Below are positions 8,162-15,446 of a stretch of 64,000 nucleotides of DNA, one piece after another. Source of the DNA: G963676655 sp963678305 (GTDB lineage Bacteria > Verrucomicrobiota > Lentisphaeria > Victivallales > Victivallaceae); NCBI GenBank assembly GCA_963678305.2, contig CAXXVV010000003.1:372001-436000 (forward strand), read 5' to 3'. Numbering within the stretch: the stretch's first letter is position 1; every line of letters begins with the position of its first letter. The notes under the pieces were generated by a model, which worked only from the letters and a program-made list of their open reading frames with translations, did no database searches and was not told the DNA's origin. A program made the position numbers and the translations under genes.

Positions 8162-8189
8162 TTTATAATTAACCGGTAATTTAGCACAA
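8162..8189 (-). promoter_or_regulatory. Possible promoter for lepA-lepB
   Basis: On the minus strand TTGTGC (8189-8184) and TATAAA (8167-8162) are 16 bases apart, about 30 bases upstream of the lepA ATG. The match is moderate and the region is AT-rich, so chance agreement is possible. Confidence 0.35.
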
Positions 8190-8292
8190 AAACAGCTTTA
8201 AATCAAGTTTAGAGCAACAAAAAGCAACGTAATGTAATACCAGGTATACGCCTGCAATCACCAAACAGGACACTGCAGTCACAAAAACAAAA

Positions 8293-8661
8293 TCATGAAT
8301 TCATTCTCTTGCTGATATAATCCGCACCCCAATTTTCCATACTGTCAATAACGTCAATAATTTTTCTGCCTTCTTCGGAAAGATAATATTCCACTCGCGG
8401 CGGAACCTCATGGTATGAATGCCTTATTATGATTTCGTCCTCGACAAGTTCTTTTAGTTGGCTGCTCAAGTAGGCTTGAGTTACTTTGGGGATAGACCTC
8501 TTTATTTCCGAAAATCTCAACGTCTTGTCTTTCAACAGGTAAATAATGACCAATTTCCATTTTCCGTTCAACAACCTTTGAGTCAGGCAAACATAGCATA
8601 ATTCAGGTTTTAAATCCCTATCAACATCACATTCCTGACATATTGCAAAATATTTTTCCAT
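8293..8661 (-). CDS. HxlR-family winged-helix regulator with a four-cysteine N-terminus
   Basis: The 122-residue protein has the HxlR/MarR-like winged helix (RLLNGKWKLVIIYLL ... LRFSEIKRSIPKVTQAYLSSQLKELVEDEII). Unusually, the N-terminus carries two CxxC pairs: Cys8/Cys11 and Cys22/Cys25. HxlR proteins usually have a single reactive cysteine before the GGKW-like motif; Cys25 is in that place here. The extra pairs could bind zinc or form disulfides, so redox or thiol sensing is plausible. The gene is divergent from an FMN-binding protein and a flavodoxin-like reductase, which are its likely targets. The ribosome binding site GGAG is about 10 bases from the ATG. Confidence 0.85.
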   Translation of the reverse strand: MEKYFAICQECDVDRDLKPELCYVCLTQRLLNGKWKLVIIYLLKDKTLRFSEIKRSIPKVTQAYLSSQLKELVEDEIIIRHSYHEVPPRVEYYLSEEGRKIIDVIDSMENWGADYISKRMNS

Positions 8662-8685
8662 TTTTTTTAATCTCCTTTTCTGGCA

Positions 8686-8755
8686 ATAGTATGATTTTCA
8701 ATACTATGTATCAAAAATCGTAGTACTTGACATAAATATACCAAAGATATATAAT
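8686..8755 (+). promoter_or_regulatory. Consensus promoter and operator between the HxlR gene and its target operon
   Basis: TTGACA at 8727-8732 and TATAAT at 8750-8755 are separated by exactly 17 bases: a perfect sigma-70 promoter reading toward the FMN-binding protein. Upstream of it ATAGTAT (8686-8692) and ATACTAT (8701-8707) form a perfect inverted repeat with an 8-base spacer, and AGTACT lies just before the -35 box. The palindrome is a good candidate operator for the divergent HxlR regulator and may also overlap its own promoter. Such a strong promoter would need repression, which suits an HxlR repressor. Confidence 0.7.
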
Positions 8756-8809
8756 AAATCAAGTCGTCCAAAACCTAATAGACAAAAAAACTTAACAAGG
8801 AAAATCAAC

Positions 8810-9238
8810 ATGTCAACGCAATTAATGGATTACTTCAATAACAATCAGGCAAGATTAGGAACTCTCAGCACCGCTAATAAGGCAGGGAAAGTGAATGTCG
8901 CACATTTCGGCACACCTCAGATGACCGATGAAAAAACTATCGTTATGGGAGTCGGCAACAATCGTACGTTTGCGAACCTCCAGGAAAACCCGAACGCGGT
9001 CTTTATGATCATGGAACCGGGCGGAGCTCCTCCGGAATGGCACGGTGTCAGGTTGTATCTCACCCTGAAGGCTTGTGAGACTTCCGGTGAATTACTGGAT
9101 AATATCCGCGCAAAAGTGGCACAGGCCGCAGGTGAGGATGCCGCAAAAATGATGCATGCGGCAATTGTTTTTACAATTGATGAAATCAGACCTGTTGCCG
9201 ATTTCGGTCAGGGCTGGAACCATTTAATTGAAGGTTGA
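8810..9238 (+). CDS. Pyridoxamine-5'-phosphate-oxidase-like FMN-binding protein
   Basis: The 142-residue protein has the split-barrel fold of the pyridoxamine phosphate oxidase family: LGTLSTANKAGKVNVAHFG at the N-terminus, then a GVGNNRTFANLQENPNAVF stretch where FMN phosphate usually binds. These small proteins bind FMN, F420 or heme and act as reductases or general stress proteins; the substrate is unknown. It does not resemble PdxH itself. It is followed 11 bases later by a flavodoxin-like gene. A consensus promoter lies 55 bases upstream, and an HxlR regulator is divergently transcribed, so an inducible redox operon is likely. Confidence 0.8.
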   Translation: MSTQLMDYFNNNQARLGTLSTANKAGKVNVAHFGTPQMTDEKTIVMGVGNNRTFANLQENPNAVFMIMEPGGAPPEWHGVRLYLTLKACETSGELLDNIRAKVAQAAGEDAAKMMHAAIVFTIDEIRPVADFGQGWNHLIEG

Positions 9239-9249
9239 GGACAGAAAGC

Positions 9250-9876
9250 ATGACAATCAAGGTACTGGGAATTTCCGGCAGTCCCATCAAAAACGGCAAC
9301 ACCAACAGAGTCGTCAAAGCAATATTAAGCGCGACGGGACTTGAAACAGAGTTCATTCAACTAAGTACCATCAACGTCAAGCCATGTTTGGCTTGTAAAA
9401 GGTGTGTTAATGATAATATATGTAAAGTGGATGATGACTTTCCGCGCTTATCTGAAAAATTACAGCAAGCTGAAGCGATAATTCTCGGCTGCTATATTCC
9501 TTATGCGCAAATCGATGCATTCACTAAATCATTCCTGGAAAGGCTGTGGTCTCTCAGACACCTGAATAACGTTCTAGCAAACAAATTATGCGCAACTGTC
9601 ATAACGGGTCTGAATCCCGAGTCTCTGGCAGCGGTCAACCGGTCCGTCGCCGCGGAACTGCGTGACTATGAAAGCATGGAACTGCTAGGTCAAATCACCA
9701 TCGCCGGCAATATTCCGTGCGCGACTTGCGGGGTTGGGGATGAATGTAAAAAAAGCGGCCTCCGCGCCCGGGGAATGAAAGTCGCTGATCATCCGTATTG
9801 CAGGGCGGAGGACCAGGAAAACGTCTGGGGCGAAGCCCTGCGAATCGGTAATATAATACGAGAACATTTGTCCTGA
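9250..9876 (+). CDS. Flavodoxin-like NADPH-dependent FMN reductase with extra cysteines
   Basis: The protein is 208 residues from the ATG at 9250, which has GAGG nine bases upstream; a TTG five codons earlier is also in frame but unnecessary. The N-terminal GISGSPIKNGNT is the FMN-phosphate loop of the NADPH-dependent FMN reductase/flavodoxin fold. Next comes CLACKRCVNDNICKVDDDF, a cysteine-rich stretch seen in iron-sulfur flavoprotein relatives, and a second cluster near the C-terminus (CATCGVGDECKKSG). The seven or so cysteines could hold an iron-sulfur cluster or be redox-active. It probably works with the preceding FMN-binding protein. Its substrate is unknown. Confidence 0.8.
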   Translation: MTIKVLGISGSPIKNGNTNRVVKAILSATGLETEFIQLSTINVKPCLACKRCVNDNICKVDDDFPRLSEKLQQAEAIILGCYIPYAQIDAFTKSFLERLWSLRHLNNVLANKLCATVITGLNPESLAAVNRSVAAELRDYESMELLGQITIAGNIPCATCGVGDECKKSGLRARGMKVADHPYCRAEDQENVWGEALRIGNIIREHLS

Positions 9877-9894
9877 ACAAACCTTGTTCCATGA

Positions 9895-10767
9895 TTATTT
9901 TTTCTCTGGCATAGAAATATGCCGGAGAATCATATCGGCCATTTTGCGATGGCCGTAATTGGTCAGGTGAAGGCCGTCCACCGTTGACTCGTAACCGGAA
10001 AAGACATGGGAAAAGTTACGTTTCGGGATCAATACCACTTGATGCTTCGCGGCCAGTTGCCGCTGGCTGCGCCCGAACGACATTTTCAAAAACGGCAAAG
10101 GCAGTTCCAGCATGATCACATGCGGGGTGCGTTTTTTTGCTTTGGTCAATAATTCATCAAGGTTTTTATAGAAATTTTTGGCTCGTGTACCCTTGAAAAA
10201 GTCATTACCGCCAATCTCGATAATAATCAAATCTTTTGGACCGACCTTGACTTTTGACAGGGAGTTGATGGCAGTCGTAACCGTGCCGCCGCCGACTGAA
10301 CGGTTGATGACATTTAGCTTGTTGTTTTCAATCAGGAGTTCCGACCAGGTCTTTTCGCCGGAAAACCCGATCCCGGCGCTGATCGAATCACCCAACACAA
10401 CAATCCGGTTCGATTCCAGTTTAACCGGTTCGGGCGATATCCAGTAAGGCAGTTCCATAAACAACGCGGTCAGTAAAAGCATCCCAAGCAAACCGCCGAC
10501 AATAGCGCGAGCCATTAGTTTGATCTTCTCTATCCCACCGACCAGAATCTGAATCGCGATAAACAAATAGATCAAAGACAACAATAAAAACGGCAGCGGC
10601 GCGGCCGAGAAAAAGATGTTCAGCCCGCCGACAATGCATAAAATCCTGGCCAGATAACTTTTAACGAACCACCACGGACAAAAAGACATGCCAATCCCCA
10701 GTCCCAACAGCAGCAGGCCGACAAAAAATGCCCAGCCGGAAACATAATGGATAACAAACGGGTTCAT
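9895..10767 (-). CDS. Membrane-anchored SGNH/GDSL hydrolase
   Basis: The 290-residue protein has about four hydrophobic segments in its first 105 residues, then an SGNH hydrolase domain. Block I is VLGDSISAG (nucleophile Ser128), block III is IGGNDFF, and block V is DGLHLTNYGH, with the catalytic Asp and His. The hydrolase part resembles TesA-type esterases/lysophospholipases. Its position after the membrane segments suggests an extracytoplasmic domain that deacylates lipids, glycans or peptides; the substrate cannot be read from the sequence. It is convergent with the flavodoxin gene (18-base gap), and no partner gene is evident. Confidence 0.8.
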   Translation of the reverse strand: MNPFVIHYVSGWAFFVGLLLLGLGIGMSFCPWWFVKSYLARILCIVGGLNIFFSAAPLPFLLLSLIYLFIAIQILVGGIEKIKLMARAIVGGLLGMLLLTALFMELPYWISPEPVKLESNRIVVLGDSISAGIGFSGEKTWSELLIENNKLNVINRSVGGGTVTTAINSLSKVKVGPKDLIIIEIGGNDFFKGTRAKNFYKNLDELLTKAKKRTPHVIMLELPLPFLKMSFGRSQRQLAAKHQVVLIPKRNFSHVFSGYESTVDGLHLTNYGHRKMADMILRHISMPEKK

Positions 10768-11412
10768 AAAACTAATCTTTCATTCAACTGATTATCAAGA
10801 GTCTTACAGAATGCAAATATTAACCACGAAACCCACGAAAAATCACGAAAAAGTTTTTTTTTTCAGCTAAAGCTTAAAATTTAAATACGTCTTCATGTGT
10901 TGCCTTCGCTAGCTCAGGCTCAGACTGCGCTAGTCATGGTGTAAATATTAGTTTCGCATGAGTCTATAAGATCACAGTAAAACATATTGACTCATTCACT
11001 CATTCTCTTCATCTGGATATTGCCATTTCATTCCAACTTGCGGGCGAATCCTGCTCCAAGTCCTCCGTGGTGCAATTCATATTTCGCAGCAGTCAAATTA
11101 AATATCATCAACTCTACATACAATAGACGCAAAAGCCGGAAAAGTCTTGTTAATTATTGAAAAAAGCATGTTTTTGATAGTTGAAAATTGAACGTTGACA
11201 GCGAAGTGAACGCGAGCATTGCGCAGGGCAACGTAAGGGAAAACTTTCAAAAGTTATATTTTGACATCAATTCCTTTCAGCCCCAAAAGTAAAAACCGAA
11301 CAACGGAGTATCAGATCAACTTATTGCATGGTGCGTGGTTGACAATATTTCCTTTTGTGAACATGCGATCACGAGGATCAGCGTATTAAAACATAAAGTG
11401 AAAGGTTTTTAC
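10768..11412. other. 645-base stretch without a recognisable gene
   Basis: No convincing coding frame is visible on either strand. It begins with three CACGAAA repeats (10825-10850) followed by a run of T. Stretches such as AACGTTGACAGCGAAGTGAA look like worn coding sequence but match nothing I can name. The right end must hold the promoter of the small open frame at 11413. The gap separates housekeeping genes from the accessory island at 11413-15373. Confidence 0.5.
10825..10850. repeat. Three CACGAAA direct repeats
   Basis: CACGAAA occurs at 10825-10831, 10834-10840 and 10844-10850, a period of 9-10 bases, followed by a T run. Similar CCACGAA-type tracts are often seen between genes in environmental and gut bacteria. 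No function is known to me. Confidence 0.5.
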
Positions 11413-11502
11413 ATGAAAAATGCGAAAACAGTCTGGAAATGCTCCGGTATTTCAGTCGCAAAAGAAATCAGCGCTACGAACAGGAAAGGATGTGCAGGAT
11501 GA
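11413..11502 (+). CDS. Possible 29-residue leader or small protein
   Basis: ATG at 11413 has AAAGG seven bases upstream and opens a 29-codon frame (MKNAKTVWKCSGISVAKEIS...) that ends in TGA at 11500-11502. That stop overlaps the ATG of the next gene at 11499 in an ATGA arrangement, which suggests translational coupling. The peptide has two cysteines and no known motif. It could be a coupling leader or the remnant of a larger gene. Confidence 0.4.
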   Translation: MKNAKTVWKCSGISVAKEISATNRKGCAG

Positions 11503-11921
11503 TCGGCATCGCGAAAAAAGTCGAGGAAGCGGTAATCAGCGCACTTGAATCACAAACCGGCATGGAAAGCGTGGAAGTCGTCAGAGGTAATGCTGCGGCA
11601 ACCCACGCGGTTTTCCCGCGCGTAGTGGTCGCCTGCAAAAACATCAAGCCATTGATTCCAGGAATGAAAAGTCCATATCAATGCATTCTGGAGCTGACGA
11701 CTCAGACTGAAGGCAAAAGAGACCTTGACGGCAGTCAGTGTGAAGCAATTGCAGATGTCGTTGGTACAGCGCTGCAGTCGCCCGATGGCGCGTCGGTGGT
11801 GGATGCGTTTTTTAGCGATGGTAAAATCGATAAGCTGGAGTTTACAACGACCTTCGACCTAAAGCAGGATGATGACTGTTTCGAGTTAATGCTTGAAGCC
11901 GAAATGTATCTGCAAGCTTAA
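11499..11921 (+). CDS. Unidentified protein with phage tail-completion-like features
   Basis: The protein is 140 residues from the ATG at 11499 (MIGIAKKVEEAVISALES). This start has AGGAAAGG nine bases upstream and overlaps the stop of the preceding small frame; 11490 and 11439 are less likely. The pattern is an N-terminal helix, a short FPRVVVACKNI strand, then TTQTEGKRDLDGSQCEAIADVV, and a C-terminal strand ending LMLEAEMYLQA. This layout recalls small phage tail-terminator or minor tail proteins, but the resemblance is weak. No other phage structural gene is nearby. It is followed 24 bases later by the helical protein, probably in one operon. Confidence 0.55.
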   Translation: MIGIAKKVEEAVISALESQTGMESVEVVRGNAAATHAVFPRVVVACKNIKPLIPGMKSPYQCILELTTQTEGKRDLDGSQCEAIADVVGTALQSPDGASVVDAFFSDGKIDKLEFTTTFDLKQDDDCFELMLEAEMYLQA

Positions 11922-11945
11922 AACACCATTAAATAAGGAATCATT

Positions 11946-12719
11946 ATGCCGAATAAGAAGTATAGCAAAATTGAAGAAGCCCAAAAAGATTACAATAACA
12001 CAATTCATAAAGCAGGAAGAGAAAAATATGAATTGAAAAAGACCTTTGCCAAGCTGGCCACGGTCGGAAATGCATATAAAGTATCCAAGTACTACATTCA
12101 GAAGATTGACCGGGCAATCAGCAACCGGAACTATCTGGAGGCCGCGGATATTTATCTGAATCACTATCAGAAAATATCCAGTAACAGTCAATATAAGGCA
12201 ATGCTTTCGCCCGGAGAGATGCAGAAGTTTTTTAACAGCGGAAGCAAAGTAAAAGATTTTTGTTCAAAGATGACCAAATCGTTCCCGATGATCGAGACCG
12301 CGGACAAATATGCGAAAAGAGCTTTATCCTGTTTTGATGTAATTTGTGAACTGCAACACTTGCGTCAAGTGTCATCCCGGAATATCAAAGCTCAAAAAGA
12401 CAAGATAAGTCGCGCGACCCAGATTCGACGGGAATTCCGTAAAGCCCAACAGCAGATGGAGTCGATGATGAAATTGAGCCAGGAACTGATCAAGTTTGCG
12501 CCGCCAGGCATGGGCGCATATCTGAAATTCAACCTGGAGGCTTTTAAAGCTTGCAGTAAGGGTTTCGATATTGTCAATCAATATGCCGAGAATATCGAGC
12601 ATATGTTGGAAGAGATTGAACGGTTGAGTAATAGCTTGGGAAAACAGCTTGGGGGACGTAAATTTATTATTGAACATCCCAGAACATTTATAAAAAGCAG
12701 GAATCTGGACAAATATTAA
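11946..12719 (+). CDS. Helical protein of unknown function, full-length copy
   Basis: The 257-residue protein is almost wholly helical and rich in Lys, Gln and Ser. It has no signal peptide, transmembrane segment or enzyme motif. Residues 1-40 and about 135-165 and 200-225 could form coiled coils; a Gly/Pro break (APPGMGAYL) is near 183. The 3' part from base 12333 lies in a duplicated block: residues about 130-233 recur nearly identically at 13886-14190, while the last 25 residues differ in the second copy. It converges on the TPR gene at 12774-13796 across a strong hairpin. Conserved body with a changing tail suggests a partner-specific C-terminus, but function is unknown. Confidence 0.65.
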   Translation: MPNKKYSKIEEAQKDYNNTIHKAGREKYELKKTFAKLATVGNAYKVSKYYIQKIDRAISNRNYLEAADIYLNHYQKISSNSQYKAMLSPGEMQKFFNSGSKVKDFCSKMTKSFPMIETADKYAKRALSCFDVICELQHLRQVSSRNIKAQKDKISRATQIRREFRKAQQQMESMMKLSQELIKFAPPGMGAYLKFNLEAFKACSKGFDIVNQYAENIEHMLEEIERLSNSLGKQLGGRKFIIEHPRTFIKSRNLDKY

Positions 12720-12732
12720 TTTGCAAATAATG

Positions 12733-12766
12733 TCAGCAATTGCCCTAAGTACAGGGTAATTGCTGA
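12733..12766. terminator. Bidirectional hairpin between convergent genes
   Basis: TCAGCAATTGCCCT (12733-12746) pairs with AGGGTAATTGCTGA (12753-12766) with one mismatch and a 6-base loop. It lies in the 54-base gap between the stops of the helical gene and the first TPR gene, and is flanked by A/T-rich runs on both sides, as expected of a two-way terminator. The second duplicated unit lacks it. Confidence 0.65.
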
Positions 12767-12773
12767 TATATTA

Positions 12774-13796
12774 TTACATTTTATTTTTAACTTTATTTTC
12801 TTTTACTAAAATATAGGTTTTTAAATTTAAGCTTGGATCTTCTTTTTTTAATATTTCAACATGTTTCCAGTATTTGGAACACTTAGTCTTGTTTTTTGTT
12901 GCTATCGCAATATGCGCCAGATATAAATAATTATGAAATAGTAAACTTGGATATAGATTATCCTGATCAGAGCAGGCTTTTATTAGTGAAATTGACTTCA
13001 ATAGTTTTTCTTCCGCTTTCTTAAATTCACCAACACCAATTAATGATCTCCCCAAACAATGATAGTAAAAAGCAAGCATTGCAGAAGTATTAATATTGTC
13101 TTTTTCTGTTAATTTAATTAATTTTTCAAGGAAGAAAATTGACTTCCTGTCATGCTCAATATAACCATATGAAGTTCCAAGTAATTCATATAATTCCATT
13201 TTATTTTCCGTTGATTTGAAACAAGCTATTTTATTAGCCTTTTCAAGCAGAAAGAGAGATTGTTTAAACTCGTGTCTATTATAATATGATCGTCCCCGGT
13301 ACAGATAATATTTAAACTGAAGTTCCGGAGGAAGTCCATTCAGGTGTTTTTCAACAAAATTATAGATTGAGTCGGCTTTTTTATAGTCCCTGGTTTTTTC
13401 CAAAGAAAGAGTAGCGGCCAATTTCAACGCAAACAGTTTTTCGGGGTATATTGCATTTCCGGCTGAATGCTGATAAATGTCCGCGGCCAGTAATAAATTG
13501 TCCGCGGCTTTAGCGTGATCTTGTTTCTGCGTGAATAGCGCGCCAAGTCCGGTATAAGCGGAAGCGGCGGCAATGTTGTTTTCCCCGTACTTTTGGTCCG
13601 ACTGTTTGATTGATTTCCGATAATACTCCTCGGCCCGATCATATTTTCCCTGACGACGGAGTTTATCCGCATCCGCCTGTAGTTGTCTAATGCTTTCGTC
13701 AGTTGGCGCTGTCGCGATAAAATAAAACAAGCCGCCCGCCAGGAAGACGATTAATGTCAAGCCGCCAATCAGCCATTTCATTTTTGATTTGATCAT
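12774..13796 (-). CDS. Membrane-anchored TPR-repeat protein, copy 1
   Basis: The 340-residue protein has one N-terminal membrane anchor (about 8-29) and then tetratricopeptide repeats facing away from the cytoplasm. The repeats include AEEYYRKSIKQSDQKYGENN and AKAADNLLLAADIYQ, the pattern of TPR_12-type repeats. The first 178 residues are nearly identical to copy 2 (14276-15283), while the remaining C-terminal half is only distantly similar and ends in a basic tail. TPR superhelices bind proteins, so the changed half probably alters partner choice. The gene has its own promoter region with the palindrome at 13821-13834. Confidence 0.75.
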   Translation of the reverse strand: MIKSKMKWLIGGLTLIVFLAGGLFYFIATAPTDESIRQLQADADKLRRQGKYDRAEEYYRKSIKQSDQKYGENNIAAASAYTGLGALFTQKQDHAKAADNLLLAADIYQHSAGNAIYPEKLFALKLAATLSLEKTRDYKKADSIYNFVEKHLNGLPPELQFKYYLYRGRSYYNRHEFKQSLFLLEKANKIACFKSTENKMELYELLGTSYGYIEHDRKSIFFLEKLIKLTEKDNINTSAMLAFYYHCLGRSLIGVGEFKKAEEKLLKSISLIKACSDQDNLYPSLLFHNYLYLAHIAIATKNKTKCSKYWKHVEILKKEDPSLNLKTYILVKENKVKNKM

Positions 13797-13820
13797 TACA
13801 AAAGCCTTGTTGATTTATTG

Positions 13821-13834
13821 ATATTGATCAATAT
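13821..13834. promoter_or_regulatory. Palindrome in the promoter of TPR copy 1
   Basis: ATATTGATCAATAT is a perfect 14-base palindrome 25 bases upstream of the ATG. On the minus strand TTGAAT and TATATT boxes 16 bases apart overlap its upstream edge, so it would sit at the start site, a position suited to a repressor. It is conserved in the second unit (15308-15321). Confidence 0.5.
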
Positions 13835-13885
13835 ATAGTGTACAATAAATAATTCAAACCTAATTGCCGTTTAACCGGTAAAAGC

Positions 13886-14266
13886 TTTGATGTAATTTGC
13901 GAACTGCAGCATTTGCGTCAAGTGTCATCCCGGAATATCAAAGCTCAAAAAGACAAGATAAGTCGCGCGACCCAGATTCGACGGGAATTCCGTAAAGCCC
14001 AACAGCAGATGGAGTCGATGATGAAATTGAGCCAGGAACTGATCAAGTTTGCGCCGCCAGGCATGGGCGCATATCTGAAATTCAACCTGGAGGCTTTTAA
14101 AGCTTGCAGTAAGGGTTTCGATATTGTCAATCAATATGCCTAGAATATCGAGCATATGTTGGAAGAGATTGAACGATTGAGAAATAGCCTGGGAAATAAA
14201 CTTCAAGAAAGGCATGCAATCATCAAGTTTGGAGTTAATAGAATTAAAAATTTAGATGACATCTAA
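13886..14266 (+). pseudogene. 5'-truncated copy of the helical gene with alternative 3' end
   Basis: This is the 3' part of a second copy of the gene at 11946-12719. It starts at the duplication junction, so it has neither start codon nor promoter. In the matching frame there is one stop, TAG at 14141-14143, where the full copy has GAG (12588-12590). The rest of the frame continues past it to TAA at 14264-14266, through a tail ending RIKNLDDI that differs from copy 1. The body is almost identical to copy 1, so the lesion is recent. It may be a dead remnant or a silent donor cassette able to recombine into the full gene. Confidence 0.75.
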
Positions 14267-14275
14267 CTTTTATGC

Positions 14276-15283
14276 TTATTTATCGTAGCGATTAATCAGC
14301 TTTTCCAGTTCGATTTGAGAGACATATATGGAAGAAGGCATTTGTTTTTGCAAGGCATATGCTTTCTTCCAATATTTAACAGCTGTTTTTTTATCCTGCT
14401 TAACTAATATTTTTCCCAGAGCAAAATATGCAGGAATAAGATATTCATTAGAATTTTTTTCACTTTCAAGAATATTAATAACCTTGAGATAATTAATACG
14501 AGCGTTTGAGTATTTTTTATTCAGACAGAAAGCATTGGCCAGTAAAAGGTGAAATACAGCCGTTTCAGGGCTGTTTTTCCCAAATTTATTTTGATTGATT
14601 GAAAGTAGTTTTGTATAGTAAAATTGAGATTTATTGAATTGATTCATTCTTAGATAGGAATTTCCTAAATATTCGTATATTTCGGCTTTCTCTTCAAGAG
14701 TTTGGGGACAACTCGTATCATAAGCTTTTTGTAGTAATTGGGAAGCCCTCTTAAACTCATGTCTATTATAATATGATCGTCCCCGGTACAGATAATATTT
14801 AAACTGAAGTTCCGGAGGAAGTCCATTCAGGTGTTTTTCAACAAAATTATAGATTGAGTCGGCTTTTTTATAGTCCCTGGTTTTTTCCAAAGAAAGAGTA
14901 GCGGCCAATTTCAACGCAAACAGTTTTTCGGGGTATATTGCATTTCCGGCTGAATGTTGATAAATATCCGCGGCCAGTAATAAATTGTCAGCGGCTTTAG
15001 CGTGATCTTTTTTCTGCGTGAATAGTGCGCCAAGTCCGGTATAAGCGGAAGCGGCGGCAATGTTGTTTTCCCCGTACTTTTGGTCCGACTGTTTGATTGA
15101 TTTCCGATAATACTCCTCGGCCCGATCATATTTTCCCTGACGACGGAGTTTATCCGCATCCGCCTGTAGTTGTCTAATGCTTTCGTCAGTTGGCGCTGTC
15201 GCGATAAAATAAAACAAGCCGCCCGCCAGGAAGACGATTAATGTCAAGCCGCCAATCAGCCATTTCATTTTTGATTTGATCAT
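14276..15283 (-). CDS. Membrane-anchored TPR-repeat protein, copy 2
   Basis: The 335-residue paralogue shares the N-terminal anchor and first repeats with copy 1 almost residue for residue up to about 178 (RGRSYYNRHEFK). After that it has a different C-terminal half with clear TPR units such as EIYEYLGNSYLRMNQFNKSQ. Both C-terminal halves keep the KYWK motif near the end, so they are distant homologues and not unrelated domains. The stop is only 9 bases from the end of the truncated helical gene, which converges on it. It keeps its own promoter palindrome. Function is unknown; a protein-binding role at the membrane is inferred from the TPRs. Confidence 0.75.
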   Translation of the reverse strand: MIKSKMKWLIGGLTLIVFLAGGLFYFIATAPTDESIRQLQADADKLRRQGKYDRAEEYYRKSIKQSDQKYGENNIAAASAYTGLGALFTQKKDHAKAADNLLLAADIYQHSAGNAIYPEKLFALKLAATLSLEKTRDYKKADSIYNFVEKHLNGLPPELQFKYYLYRGRSYYNRHEFKRASQLLQKAYDTSCPQTLEEKAEIYEYLGNSYLRMNQFNKSQFYYTKLLSINQNKFGKNSPETAVFHLLLANAFCLNKKYSNARINYLKVINILESEKNSNEYLIPAYFALGKILVKQDKKTAVKYWKKAYALQKQMPSSIYVSQIELEKLINRYDK

Positions 15284-15307
15284 TACAAAAGCCTTGTTGA
15301 TTGATTA

Positions 15308-15321
15308 ATATTGATCAATAT
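15308..15321. promoter_or_regulatory. Palindrome in the promoter of TPR copy 2
   Basis: ATATTGATCAATAT is repeated here in the same position relative to the TPR start as at 13821-13834. Bases just outside differ slightly between the copies while the palindrome is unchanged, which hints at selection, though the copies are young. Confidence 0.45.
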
Positions 15322-15446
15322 ATAGTGTACAATAAATAATTCAAACCTAATTGCCGTTTAACCGGTAAAAGCTATTGAGTACAAAGAATGACTTGTCATA
15401 AGTCCAGAAGATGTGATAAAATCTCTTGAAGTATTCCGTTCGTATT

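Larger units (their letters stand above)
12333..15373. repeat. Tandem duplication with near-identical arms and non-homologous core
   Basis: Unit 1 (12333-13885) and unit 2 (13886-15373) are head-to-tail. The left arms (12333 to about 12620; 13886 to about 14173) are nearly identical at a constant offset of 1553. The right arms (13264-13886; 14751-15373, 623 bases each) differ at only about ten positions, with no indels, at offset 1487. Between them the cores (about 12640-13263 and 14193-14750) do not align by eye at the base level. Each core holds the last codons of the plus-strand helical gene and the C-terminal half of the minus-strand TPR gene. The unit junction is at GGTAAAAGCT|TTGATG (13885/13886). 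Confidence 0.85.

Noticed and set aside
8686..8707. Terminator for the HxlR gene
   Set aside because: The palindrome lies upstream, and not downstream, of the minus-strand HxlR gene and lacks a T run; it is more likely an operator.
10768..11412. Hidden coding gene in the 645-base gap
   Set aside because: I found no frame with a start, ribosome binding site and coding bias on either strand.
11499..12719. Complete prophage
   Set aside because: Only one loosely tail-like protein is present. There is no integrase, terminase, capsid or portal gene within the window.
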